Below, in pieces: positions 1-5,584 of a DNA stretch of 7,201 nucleotides. This DNA comes from Comamonadaceae bacterium (GTDB taxonomy: Bacteria > Pseudomonadota > Gammaproteobacteria > Burkholderiales > Burkholderiaceae_C). The translations under genes were made by a program, and so were the position numbers. The stretch is taken from assembly GCA_947461325.1 (NCBI GenBank), contig CANHLD010000086.1:1-7201 (forward strand). The letters are read 5' to 3'. Below the pieces are notes generated by a model. It was not told the origin of the DNA. It made no database searches and worked only from the letters and a program-made list of their open reading frames with translations. Each line of letters starts with the position of its first letter. Position 1 is the first letter of the stretch.

Positions 1-291
1 AAACTTTTTGGTGCAGGTCCAAGCTCTTTTGCCAAGTGGGAGTCGTCACAAACTAAGTTAAGTACTCCTGCTGCGCTGTTGATTCAGGTAGCCTCCCGCT
101 TTCCTGAAGTTGTGCCCTATCTTGCGCAATTGGCGAAGGTGCAACTTAACATCAACTCAGTTAAATCAAAAAATGAAATAGACAACATGCAGCTTGGAAC
201 TATCAAAACTGAGGGCGAGAGGGAGAGCTACAACTTGGCAATGGCCTCGCCGCAATCGGCGGCCATACCAAACATCACATCCGCGCCCTAG
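1..291 (+). CDS. MqsA/YgiT-family antitoxin-like HTH protein, 3' part
   Basis: An open frame runs in from the left edge and stops at TAG 289-291, giving 96 in-window residues; the start lies outside. Residues 1-50 resemble the C-terminal helix-turn-helix half of MqsA/YgiT-type antitoxins: LFGAGPSSFAKWES matches the typical 'LFGGG..AF.KYE.G' turn and recognition helix, followed by a helix rich in Leu and Ala and then FPEVVPYLAQLAKV, as in the usual '(H/F)PE(L/V)' ending. Family members normally carry an N-terminal CxxC zinc finger and bind the operator of their toxin-antitoxin operon. That half, and any toxin gene, would lie to the left and cannot be seen. Residues 52-96 form a polar 45-residue tail that I do not recognise, and its end overlaps the convergent methionine synthase gene by 17 bases. 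The tail may be an extension created by loss of an earlier stop. It could also be another XRE-type regulator; the family call rests on pattern memory. Confidence 0.6.
   Translation, partial: KLFGAGPSSFAKWESSQTKLSTPAALLIQVASRFPEVVPYLAQLAKVQLNINSVKSKNEIDNMQLGTIKTEGERESYNLAMASPQSAAIPNITSAP
241..266. terminator. Strong hairpin in the convergent 3' overlap, possible terminator without U-tract
   Basis: Bases 241-246 (ATGGCC) pair with 261-266 (GGCCAT), and 249-252 (GCCG) pair with 257-260 (CGGC) around a CAAT loop; TC 247-248 is a small bulge. This gives ten pairs, eight of them G-C. It begins eight bases past the stop of the methionine synthase on the - strand and lies inside the coding tail of the antitoxin-like gene on the + strand. 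Neither side is followed by a run of T, so it is not a classical intrinsic terminator. It could protect the 3' end of the - strand mRNA or help stop convergent transcription. Confidence 0.4.
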
Positions 292-1303
292 CCAAAGCCG
301 CACCCTTAGCCAACGCCTCCAGCTTTTTCAACGCCACTTCCCGGCTCATCGGCGCCAGGCCGCAGTTGGTACAGGGAAACAATCTGTCCTTGTTCACAAA
401 CTTCAGCGCTTTGCCAATGGTGTCGGCCACTTCCTCGGGCGTTTCAATCGTGTCGGACGCCACATCAATCACGCCGACCATCACGTCTTTGCCTTCCAGC
501 AGCGCGATCAAATCCATGGGCACATGCGAATGGAAACATTCCAAACTCACTTGGTCGATGCTGCTTTTTGCCAGCGCCGGGAATATTTTTTCGTACTGTC
601 GCCATTCGTGACCGAGCGTGTTTTTCCAATCCACGTTAGCCTTGATGCCGTAGCCATAGCAAATATGCACAGCGGTGGTACAGGTCAAGCCCTGGGCCGC
701 ACGCTCCAGCGCTTTCACGCCCCAGTCCGCCGCTTCTTCCATGTACACATTGAAAGCCGGTTCATCAAACTGAATGATGTCCACGCCATCGGCTTGCAAA
801 GCCAACGCTTCTTGGTTCAACAACTCAGCAAACGCCATGGCCATTTTGATGCGGCCCTCATTGCCCTCGCCGTAAAAACGGTCTGCCACGGTGTCGACAA
901 TCGTCATCGGACCGGGCAAGGTGAATTTGATTTTTTTCTTGGTGTGCGCACGCAGTAACTGCGCTTCCATGGCATGCACCCTGCCCTTGAGTTTCAAGGC
1001 CGACACCACTTGCGGCACCATGGCGTCGTAGCGGTTATTGCGAATGCCCATCTTGACTTTGTTTTCAAAGTCTATGCCTTCAACTTGCTCTAAAAAGCCG
1101 TGCACAAAATGCTGACGCGCTTGCTCGCCGTCACCAATGATGTCCAGGCCTGCGTCTTCCTGCGCTTTGATCCACAACAGCGTGGCGTCTGCTTTGGCTT
1201 GGCGCAAAGCGTCGCCCTCGGCTTTCCATTGCGGCCACAGTTTTTGTGTTTCGGCCAGCCATTCGGGTTTGGGCAGGCTGCCCGCGATTGAAGTTGCAAA
1301 CAT
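275..1303 (-). CDS. Core-MetE type (MesD-like) methionine synthase, folate-independent family
   Basis: The 342-residue protein consists of a single MetE C-terminal-type (UROD/MetE-like) barrel; full-length cobalamin-independent MetE is about 750 residues, so the N-terminal folate-associated half is absent. It begins MFATSIAGSLPKP, the usual start of these short enzymes. Visible zinc/thiol-site residues are H213 and C215 (AVHIC), E255 (QVSLE) and C314 (TNCG), matching the His-x-Cys, Glu and Cys ligands of MetE; DGE 58-60 and QFDEPA 178-183 are also conserved. The expected reaction is transfer of a methyl group to homocysteine to give methionine in the cytoplasm. Overall it resembles the MesD group of folate-independent synthases found in aerobes, which is reported to need the partner MesX (DUF1852) and oxygen; no such partner is in this window. 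The start ATG 1301-1303 has a GGAG ribosome-binding site eight bases upstream. It lies 24 bases behind a flavin oxidoreductase gene, probably in one transcript. Family membership is sure; the exact subgroup and methyl donor are inferred. Confidence 0.88.
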   Translation of the reverse strand: MFATSIAGSLPKPEWLAETQKLWPQWKAEGDALRQAKADATLLWIKAQEDAGLDIIGDGEQARQHFVHGFLEQVEGIDFENKVKMGIRNNRYDAMVPQVVSALKLKGRVHAMEAQLLRAHTKKKIKFTLPGPMTIVDTVADRFYGEGNEGRIKMAMAFAELLNQEALALQADGVDIIQFDEPAFNVYMEEAADWGVKALERAAQGLTCTTAVHICYGYGIKANVDWKNTLGHEWRQYEKIFPALAKSSIDQVSLECFHSHVPMDLIALLEGKDVMVGVIDVASDTIETPEEVADTIGKALKFVNKDRLFPCTNCGLAPMSREVALKKLEALAKGAALARARM

Positions 1304-1327
1304 GGGAAAGTCTCCGTTGTAAAAATT

Positions 1328-2365
1328 TCAGACCAATGTGACTTCAGGGTGTTTCAACGCCCTTGTCTTCAAAGAAAAAACTTGCGCTAGCAATTCAAAA
1401 GAGCGCAGCTGTACGACGGGGTCATGCACCCAGGTGCAGACCACGAGTTCATCTAGCTCCAAGCTGGACGCCAGCGCACGCATTTTGTCGGCGGCTTGCG
1501 CGGCTGTGCCCACCAGTGCATCGTCGCGCATGGCTTTAATGGCTGCGGCATCTTGCGGAGTCAAATCAGCCACTGCCATCTCCGGCGGCAACAAAGCCGT
1601 CACCCTGCCCCGGTTACGTTCCAAGCGCCAGCGTGCGCGGCTTTGAAATTGGAACCAGGCTTGTTCTTCGGTGTCAGCCGCCAGCGCAGACACGCAAATC
1701 GTGGCTTGCGGTTTGTCCAAATAGGCACTGGGTTTGAAATGGCTGCGGTACAAGTCCAACGCCTGTTCGCAGCCAACGCCGTCGCTGAAGAAATAAGCAA
1801 ATGCATACGGCAAACCCAAATGTGCAGCGAGTTGAGCGCCGTAGTTGGAGCTGCCCAAAATCCACAGGGACGGCGATGTGTCGCCTGTCGGTTGCGCGAT
1901 CACGCCGTGACCCGGGTGTCCCGCCGGAAAATCCTGTCCCGTCACCCAAGCCTGCAATTCCATGACCTGTTGCGGAAAACGCTCGGAGGCATAACGGTCC
2001 GGGTTGAGCAATTGCGATGTACGCCCGTCGCTACCGGGTGCGCGGCCCAAACCCAGGTCTATGCGACCGGGCGCGAGGGCATCCAACACGCGAAATTGTT
2101 CGGCCACTTTGAATGGCGCGTAATGCGGCAACATGACGCCGGCGCTGCCCAAACGTATGCGCGTGGTGCGTGCGGCAATCGCCGCCAATAAAACCTCGGG
2201 CGCGGTGCCCGCTATGCTGGGCAAGTTGTGGTGCTCGCTGACCCAAAAACGGTCGTAACCCCATGCCTCACAGCGTTGCGCCAAATTTAACGTATGGCGA
2301 ATTGCAGCATCCTGTGGTTGTCCGTAAGACACCACAGACTGATCGAGCACGGAGAGTTTCAACAT
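1328..2365 (-). CDS. LLM-class (luciferase-like) flavin-dependent oxidoreductase, MsnO8/YhbW-like
   Basis: The 345-residue protein is a full-length bacterial-luciferase-like TIM barrel, close in size to E. coli YhbW (about 335). Family marks are LSVLDQS at residues 4-10, FWVSEHHN 40-47, the beta-strand and loop RLGSAGVMLPHY 71-82, GRIDLGLGRAPG 100-111 and WILGSSNYGAQLAAHLGLPY 168-187, which contribute to the FMN pocket in this superfamily. Such enzymes use reduced FMN, supplied by a separate reductase, and O2 to oxidise small organic substrates; the substrate of this subgroup is not established. No signal peptide or membrane segment is visible, so it is cytoplasmic. The ATG start at 2363-2365 has only a weak purine-rich site upstream. 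The gene leads a short - strand unit with the methionine synthase (24-base gap) and is divergent from the BLUF gene. The family is certain; the substrate is unknown. Confidence 0.9.
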   Translation of the reverse strand: MLKLSVLDQSVVSYGQPQDAAIRHTLNLAQRCEAWGYDRFWVSEHHNLPSIAGTAPEVLLAAIAARTTRIRLGSAGVMLPHYAPFKVAEQFRVLDALAPGRIDLGLGRAPGSDGRTSQLLNPDRYASERFPQQVMELQAWVTGQDFPAGHPGHGVIAQPTGDTSPSLWILGSSNYGAQLAAHLGLPYAFAYFFSDGVGCEQALDLYRSHFKPSAYLDKPQATICVSALAADTEEQAWFQFQSRARWRLERNRGRVTALLPPEMAVADLTPQDAAAIKAMRDDALVGTAAQAADKMRALASSLELDELVVCTWVHDPVVQLRSFELLAQVFSLKTRALKHPEVTLV

Positions 2366-2401
2366 GGTTTCATCATACGCAAGCGGTTTATTGACTTCAT
2401 A

Positions 2402-2434
2402 CTGTCACATTACACCCGCTTTGCCCTGTGACAG
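2402..2434. promoter_or_regulatory. 8-bp inverted repeat in divergent intergenic region, candidate operator
   Basis: CTGTCACA (2402-2409) and TGTGACAG (2427-2434) are perfect reverse complements separated by 17 bases. They lie in the 180-base region between the divergent flavin oxidoreductase and BLUF genes. The spacing puts equivalent bases of the two half-sites 25 bases apart, about 2.4 helical turns, which would suit a dimeric regulator contacting both half-sites only with some flexibility. It could also form a hairpin in either leader RNA. No convincing -35/-10 pair was found in this region for either gene. Confidence 0.35.
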
Positions 2435-2532
2435 ATCAATGGTTTACTAAGGGGTTTCCTGCCCTCAAACCAGACTCAATTGCGCTTACTATGCGTCATT
2501 ACAGCGGAAGCTTCATTTCTCGTTGGGATGTC

Positions 2533-2539
2533 AAAGGAG
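2533..2539 (+). promoter_or_regulatory. Shine-Dalgarno site deciding the BLUF start
   Basis: AAAGGAG ends six bases before ATG 2546. This favours 2546 over the in-frame upstream ATGs at 2480 and 2528, and the resulting N-terminus (MLVRAFYISR) matches the beginning of BLUF domains. Confidence 0.8.
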
Positions 2540-2545
2540 TTATCC

Positions 2546-2956
2546 ATGCTGGTTCGAGCTTTTTACATCAGTCGCAGTGCCGGGCCACAAACCAGTGTGG
2601 TCACAGGTTCCATTCTCAAAACGGCCATGGGCTTTAACCGGGTCAACCAAATCACTGGCGTACTTTGCCAAGGCGACGGTTTTTTTCTGCAAATGCTTGA
2701 AGGCGAACGCAGCATCATCAACCAGTTGTATGGCCGGATCGTGAGGGACTCGCGCCACAAAGATGTGGAACTGGTGAAATATGAAGAAATTACCCAAAGA
2801 AAATACAGCCAGTGGTCTATGGCATTGATTGACCTGTCCGACACCGACCCGATGGTGGTCATGCAACACCCGGAATTTGATCCTTACTCGGCCAGCAGCG
2901 AAACTTTGGAACAGCAAATTGACGAATGGATCAGCAGCGGCAAACCGATTCAGTGA
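2546..2956 (+). CDS. Short single-domain BLUF blue-light photoreceptor
   Basis: The 136-residue protein starts directly with a BLUF (FAD-binding blue-light sensor) domain, residues 1-97, followed by about 39 residues of acidic C-terminal cap or tail. Aligned by eye with cyanobacterial PixD (Slr1694), the key photocycle residues are all present: Y7 (PixD Y8), N31 (N32), Q49 (Q50, in FFLQMLEG), W90 (W91) and M92 (M93, in QWSMAL). The ITGVL strand at 36-40 is also typical. It should bind FAD and undergo the 10-15 nm red-shifted photocycle. With no fused output domain it must act through a partner protein, as PixD does with PixE. The start is chosen by a strong ribosome-binding site. It is divergent from the flavin oxidoreductase and convergent, 14 bases apart, with the acyl-CoA ligase gene, so it is probably transcribed alone. 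Output and physiological role are unknown. Confidence 0.93.
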   Translation: MLVRAFYISRSAGPQTSVVTGSILKTAMGFNRVNQITGVLCQGDGFFLQMLEGERSIINQLYGRIVRDSRHKDVELVKYEEITQRKYSQWSMALIDLSDTDPMVVMQHPEFDPYSASSETLEQQIDEWISSGKPIQ

Positions 2957-2970
2957 TACTGCCCAACGCC

Positions 2971-4665
2971 TTACGCGGGCTTGGCCATTTCCGCTTCCTG
3001 CAAACTGCGCCACATCACTTTTCCGCTGCCGCTTTTAGGCAATGCATCTATAAATTCAATCAACCTAGGTACTTTATAAACCGCCATGTTTTCTCGGCAC
3101 CAATCGATGATGTCTGTTTCGTTGACTTGCCCTAGTTGACCTTGGCGCAATACCACAAACGCCTTGACAGTTTCGCCCCGGTAACTGTCCCGCGCCGAGA
3201 TAACACAAGCTTCTTGAATGGCGGGATGACGAAACATCAAAGCCTCTACTTCTGCCGGCCATACCTTGAACCCTGACGCGTTGATCATGCGCTTGAGTCT
3301 GTCGGTAATAAAGAAATAGCCTTCTTCATCCACATGCCCCAAGTCGCCTGAGCGGAAATAGCGTTGACCTTCAAACTCAATGAATGCCGCATCGGTGGCA
3401 TCCGGGCGCTGCCAGTATCCATCAAATATTTGAGGCCCGCGCATGATGATTTCGCCCTGCTCACCCACAGCCGCTTCTTGCAAGGTGTCCGGATTGATCA
3501 CACGGGCATCCACGCCGACAAACGGAATGCCCAGACATTGCTGCTTGGGCCGGTCAGGCGGGTTGCTGTGCGAAGGTGCAGCAGTTTCGGTCAGTCCATA
3601 ACCTTCCACGTAACGCAAACCGTACAAGTCCAGCAAACGCTGAGCCACGGCTTGTGGCATGGCCGCGCCGCCACCGCCGATGGCAATCAAAGAAGTCAAA
3701 TCGTATTGGTCAAACGTGGGGCTGCCCAGCAAATCTATCACCATGGTGGGAATATTGGTCCAATGCGTGATGCGCTGTTTGGATATCAAATGTCCTGCAT
3801 AGTCGCGGTCCCAGCGCGGCATCAGCACGATGGTTGCACCTGCATAAATGGATGTGTGCATCACTGCCACCATGCCGGTGATGTGAAACATAGGCACCAC
3901 ACACAAGGCCTTGTTTTCTTGCGTCGCGTTGTGCCAGATAGCCGCCGACATGGCGTTGTGCATGATGCTGCGGTGCGGGTGCACACAGCCTTTGGGTAAA
4001 CCGGTGGTGCCGCTGGTATAGGGCAACACGGCCAAATCGTCTGGCGTCACTGTGTACGCAGGTGCGGCCAGTGTGTTTGCCAGCACCCTCCGCCAATCAT
4101 GCACCTCGCCGCCCTTGAGCGTGGTTTTTTCATGTTCAGCAGTCAACCAGGATTGCCAACTTTGTGGCCATTGTTCAGTCGACTGTTGTTGCGGTTCAAA
4201 CGCATCAGCGTATTGCGTGACCAACATGTGTTGCAAACCCTCAGCACCAACCTCAGTACTGGCAGCTGACATGAATGGCGCCAGGTCAGCCGTGGTAATA
4301 GCAACGCTTGCGCCGGCATCGGTGATGTAATGCTCCAGTTCTTTGGCGCGGTTCATAGGGTTGATGGGCACCACCACTGCGTTGGCTCGCAATATGCCAA
4401 AGTGAGCAACCACCCATTGCGGGCAGTTTTGCATGTAGAGCAACACCCTGTCGCCTTTTTTAACGCCCAGACTGGCCAGCCAAGCAGCGACTCGCAGCGC
4501 TTGCTCCGCCAATTGAAGGTAACTGGTGCGGCAGCCCAAAAACACCAAAGCATCTTTGTCAGGAAAACGGCGGGCACTGATGTCGAGGTTGTCCCACAAA
4601 GTGGTGTGTGCAGGCGTTAGGTGGTGTGGCACGCGAAGCGGCCAATGGGCGTAGTGAGGTTTCAT
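2971..4665 (-). CDS. AMP-forming acyl-CoA synthetase (long-chain fatty-acid--CoA ligase-like)
   Basis: The 564-residue protein has the full ANL adenylating-enzyme fold. The P-loop is LPYTSGTTGLPKG at residues 214-226, the A5 motif VEGYGLTETA 353-362, A7 YFRSGDLG 436-443, the hinge/A8 region TDRLKRMINASGFKV 454-468, and A10 PKSGSGKVMWR 543-553 with the catalytic lysine K549. It should activate a carboxylic acid with ATP to the acyl-AMP and then form the CoA thioester. Overall likeness and length favour medium- or long-chain fatty-acid CoA ligases, but chain length cannot be read from the sequence. Residues 155-195 form a Gln/Trp-rich stretch that may be a lineage-specific surface insertion. 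No signal peptide is seen. The ATG start at 4663-4665 has only a weak AGG site six bases upstream. No beta-oxidation genes adjoin, so its pathway is undefined; it could also serve aromatic or other short acids. Confidence 0.88.
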   Translation of the reverse strand: MKPHYAHWPLRVPHHLTPAHTTLWDNLDISARRFPDKDALVFLGCRTSYLQLAEQALRVAAWLASLGVKKGDRVLLYMQNCPQWVVAHFGILRANAVVVPINPMNRAKELEHYITDAGASVAITTADLAPFMSAASTEVGAEGLQHMLVTQYADAFEPQQQSTEQWPQSWQSWLTAEHEKTTLKGGEVHDWRRVLANTLAAPAYTVTPDDLAVLPYTSGTTGLPKGCVHPHRSIMHNAMSAAIWHNATQENKALCVVPMFHITGMVAVMHTSIYAGATIVLMPRWDRDYAGHLISKQRITHWTNIPTMVIDLLGSPTFDQYDLTSLIAIGGGGAAMPQAVAQRLLDLYGLRYVEGYGLTETAAPSHSNPPDRPKQQCLGIPFVGVDARVINPDTLQEAAVGEQGEIIMRGPQIFDGYWQRPDATDAAFIEFEGQRYFRSGDLGHVDEEGYFFITDRLKRMINASGFKVWPAEVEALMFRHPAIQEACVISARDSYRGETVKAFVVLRQGQLGQVNETDIIDWCRENMAVYKVPRLIEFIDALPKSGSGKVMWRSLQEAEMAKPA

Positions 4666-4757
4666 GTTTGCCTAGGCTAACGGCAAGGGCATGAACTGGC
4701 AAGAGTGAACCTACTGACTTCGAGTCGCCAATGATTCAGTACGCTTTCGCCGCAAAC

Positions 4758-4777
4758 GCAATCACTTTGCTGATTGC
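4758..4777 (-). terminator. Hairpin after the response-regulator gene, possible weak terminator
   Basis: GCAATCA (4758-4764) and TGATTGC (4771-4777) form a perfect seven-pair stem with a six-base loop. It starts seven bases past the stop of the - strand response regulator (4785). On the - strand the hairpin is followed only by GTTT, so any termination would be weak or Rho-aided. The rest of the 4666-4784 gap shows no gene and no convincing promoter for the downstream acyl-CoA ligase. Confidence 0.35.
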
Positions 4778-4784
4778 CATTGTT

Positions 4785-5423
4785 TCAGGCGATATCGAGT
4801 TGTATAGCGGTTTTTTTGACAGGCGTTCGTAAGCTCAGCATGGCTTGAAAATAACCTTTGAGCCATCCCATGTCCACCGGCTTTTGCAATATATGTGTAC
4901 CTGAGGGCAAGTCTCCGTAAGCTTGAATATCCTCTTTATTCAAACCGGTGATGATAATCACAGCCAAGTGGGCATATTGGGGATGGGCATTCAGTTGTCT
5001 GATCATCTCTACGCCGTCAACGCCCGGCATTCGTAAATCGGTTAATAAAACCTGCGGGTTGACCAAGGAAATATCGAGCAAGGCCTCGATGGCTGACCCC
5101 AACAAAATAGCGTCAATGGGTAAATCCCATTGATCAAAATAGGCCTGGTACATGGCCCGGGTGTTGTCGTCATCTTCCACCACCATGACCTTGAGAAAAT
5201 TGCTGTGGTGGTTTTGCGCTTTGGGGGATAAATTAGCGCGGTTTTGGTATTGGTAAATAGACTCGATCGAAATACGGCGGTGCCCGCCTTGGGTTTTCCA
5301 GGCGATGAGTTCATTTTTTTCAACCAGAGATTGGATGGAACCTACCGACAAATTGAGTAATTTGGCAGCGTAACTGGTTCCGCAATACTCATCAGAAGAA
5401 TCAGGAATTGCTTTGTGGCTCAT
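4785..5423 (-). CDS. Orphan response regulator: N-terminal excisionase/MerR-like HTH plus C-terminal receiver
   Basis: The 212-residue protein reverses the usual order of a DNA-binding response regulator. Residues 13-62 are a small winged HTH of the excisionase/MerR type (YCGTSYAAKLLNLSVGSIQ, then the wing AWKTQGGHRRIS at 41-52). Residues 63-75 are a linker. Residues 77-197 are a CheY-like receiver with acidic pocket E83/D84 (VVEDD), phospho-acceptor D129 (LLTDLRMPG), switch T159 (IIITG) and K181 (LQKP). All catalytic positions are intact, so phosphorylation by a histidine kinase is expected to control DNA binding, but no kinase gene is in the window. GGAG lies five bases before the ATG at 5421-5423. 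The gene is flanked by gaps of 119 and 161 bases and is probably transcribed alone from the AT-rich region upstream. Similar HTH-REC proteins occur in Burkholderiales as far as I recall; target genes are unknown. Confidence 0.9.
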   Translation of the reverse strand: MSHKAIPDSSDEYCGTSYAAKLLNLSVGSIQSLVEKNELIAWKTQGGHRRISIESIYQYQNRANLSPKAQNHHSNFLKVMVVEDDDNTRAMYQAYFDQWDLPIDAILLGSAIEALLDISLVNPQVLLTDLRMPGVDGVEMIRQLNAHPQYAHLAVIIITGLNKEDIQAYGDLPSGTHILQKPVDMGWLKGYFQAMLSLRTPVKKTAIQLDIA

Positions 5424-5466
5424 GGAGGCTCCGCTGAGCTTGGGTTAACCAAGAAGATGAAGTTTG

Positions 5467-5484
5467 TTAAAATGAATATTTTAA
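5467..5484. repeat. 7-bp AT-only inverted repeat
   Basis: TTAAAAT (5467-5473) and ATTTTAA (5478-5484) are perfect inverted copies with four bases between them. It is upstream of the response-regulator start and could be a compact dimer-binding site, but AT-only sequence yields such pairs by chance. Confidence 0.3.
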
Positions 5485-5509
5485 TTATTAAAAAATCAAA
5501 TACATCTTC

Positions 5510-5539
5510 ATTTTATTAATTTTTAAGAATTAATAAAAT
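5510..5539. repeat. 12-bp perfect inverted repeat (AT-only)
   Basis: ATTTTATTAATT (5510-5521) and AATTAATAAAAT (5528-5539) are perfect reverse complements around TTTAAG. It lies 46 bases past the ettA stop and 87 bases before the response-regulator start. The stem holds no G-C pair, so it is a poor intrinsic terminator; a protein-binding dyad, perhaps for the HTH regulator itself, is an alternative. Chance is possible given the base composition, but twelve consecutive pairs are notable. Confidence 0.5.
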
Positions 5540-5584
5540 ATTTCTTGATTTCCTCAACTGAAACCTCGAAAAAGTGTTGCGAAA

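Larger units (their letters stand above)
5461..5550. promoter_or_regulatory. AT-rich intergenic segment upstream of the response regulator
   Basis: Only 10 of these 90 bases are G or C, in sharp contrast with the GC-richer genes on both sides. It sits between the end of ettA and the start of the response regulator, where the regulator's promoter must lie. On the - strand a TTGATT followed 15 bases later by TATTCA (within 5473-5499) is a possible sigma-70 pair. The composition gives many such near-matches, so no single promoter can be assigned. It may also attract nucleoid proteins such as H-NS/MvaT-like silencers. Confidence 0.45.

Noticed and set aside
450..456. Serine in place of threonine after the second Walker B of EttA (DEPSND, encoded on the - strand within 5822-5850) as a defect
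   Set aside because: The catalytic glutamate is intact, and I recall this variant as common in betaproteobacterial EttA. The coordinates given are residue numbers counted from the window edge.
194..958. 254-codon open frame on the + strand, antisense to the methionine synthase
   Set aside because: The opposing strand has clear MetE-family motifs throughout; the + frame is rich in His, Gln and Arg with no recognisable domain, typical of a mirror frame of a codon-biased gene.
1496..2191. 231-codon open frame on the + strand, antisense to the flavin oxidoreductase
   Set aside because: It is fully inside a gene with strong family motifs on the - strand, has no ribosome-binding site of note and has unnatural composition.
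2391..2419. Sigma-70 promoter with TTGACT at 2391 for the BLUF gene
   Set aside because: No acceptable -10 hexamer lies 16-18 bases downstream (the sequence there is CACCCGC-like).
2480..2545. N-terminal extension of the BLUF protein from ATG 2480 or 2528
   Set aside because: BLUF domains begin at the residue encoded at 2546, which also has the good AAAGGAG site; the upstream 22 residues look like translated leader.
2961..2980. GCCC/GGGC pair as a bidirectional terminator between BLUF and the ligase
   Set aside because: Only four outer pairs with a poorly pairing interior, overlapping the ligase stop, and no T-run on either strand.
3364..3999. 211-codon + strand frame antisense to the acyl-CoA ligase
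   Set aside because: It overlies the ligase motifs in the opposite strand and shows no domain of its own.
4739..4783. Tiny - strand frame of 14 codons (MAISKVIAFAAKAY) as a leader peptide for the ligase
   Set aside because: It has no ribosome-binding site and no attenuator-like alternative hairpins, and frames this short occur by chance.
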